This document shows, one piece after another, positions 5,451 to 5,490 of a stretch of DNA of 5,490 nt. The notes below the pieces were generated by a model. That model saw nothing but the letters and a program-made list of their open reading frames with translations. It ran no database searches and had not been told where the DNA came from. Every line of letters starts with the position of its first letter. The first letter of the stretch is position 1. The stretch lies in NCBI GenBank assembly GCA_030614585.1, contig JAUWTT010000316.1:1-5490 (forward strand), read 5' to 3'. The DNA is from Acidobacteriota bacterium. GTDB lineage: Bacteria > Acidobacteriota > UBA6911 > RPQK01 > JAPXNP01. Made by a program: the position numbers and the translations under genes.

Positions 5451-5469
5451 ATTGAAATCCATTTTCAAT
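5451..5469. promoter_or_regulatory. Fur-box-like 9-1-9 palindrome
   Basis: ATTGAAATCCATTTTCAAT is a 19-bp near-palindrome centred on C5460 (7 of 9 arm positions symmetric) in an A/T-rich stretch. Against the 7-1-7 Fur consensus TGATAAT-N-ATTATCA it matches 10 of 14 positions. It lies about 250 bases upstream of the Crp/Fnr start and near the right edge, so it may serve an unseen gene. It could also be an ordinary AT-rich palindrome. Confidence 0.3.
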
Positions 5470-5490
5470 ACAGATTGAAGCCAAGTGATC

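Overview
The window looks like a chromosomal segment of a diderm (Gram-negative type) bacterium of moderate G+C. The diderm call rests on a membrane-fusion (RND/HlyD-type) adaptor at the left edge. The lineage cannot be fixed from the sequence. Simple interspersed repeats between the genes (TTCGAA-rich 28-mers, 'CTTGGTGAC' and 'CTTGGAGT' tandems) are a style I associate with Planctomycetes/Verrucomicrobia-like and other environmental genomes, but that is an impression, not a proof.

Layout. 1-492 (minus) is the N-terminal part of a periplasmic adaptor subunit whose gene runs off the left edge. 493-865 is a gene-free spacer with one repeat and a candidate promoter. 866-2278 (plus) is an enolase-superfamily enzyme of the muconate lactonizing (MLE) subgroup with a complete predicted catalytic set and an enlarged N-terminal part. 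2279-2390 is a convergent spacer filled by a long imperfect hairpin. 2391-3433 (minus) is a two-gene hypA-hypB operon for nickel insertion, overlapping by ATGA. 3434-3633 is a divergent promoter region with a bipartite inverted repeat. 3634-4422 (plus) is a YwiC-like multi-pass membrane protein. 4423-4516 is a short convergent spacer with an 8-bp tandem repeat. 4517-5200 (minus) is a Crp/Fnr-family regulator without Fe-S cysteines. 5201-5490 holds a possible 15-codon leader ORF, a second copy of the TTCGAA repeat and a Fur-box-like palindrome, but no ordinary gene.

How the genes fit together. HypA and HypB deliver nickel to [NiFe]-hydrogenase, and HypA can also serve urease; no client enzyme lies in the window. 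YwiC-like genes and Crp/Fnr regulators are neighbours in Bacillus subtilis near respiratory nitrate reductase genes. Finding the same two families next to each other here, beside hydrogenase maturation genes, suggests a small anaerobic or redox-related cluster (inference). The adaptor and the enolase-family enzyme seem unrelated to it. I see no phage, IS, CRISPR or RNA gene, and nothing that forms a clearly new multi-gene system. The best leads are the YwiC/Crp-Fnr pair, the stand-alone hypAB operon, the atypical enolase-family enzyme and the intergenic repeats.
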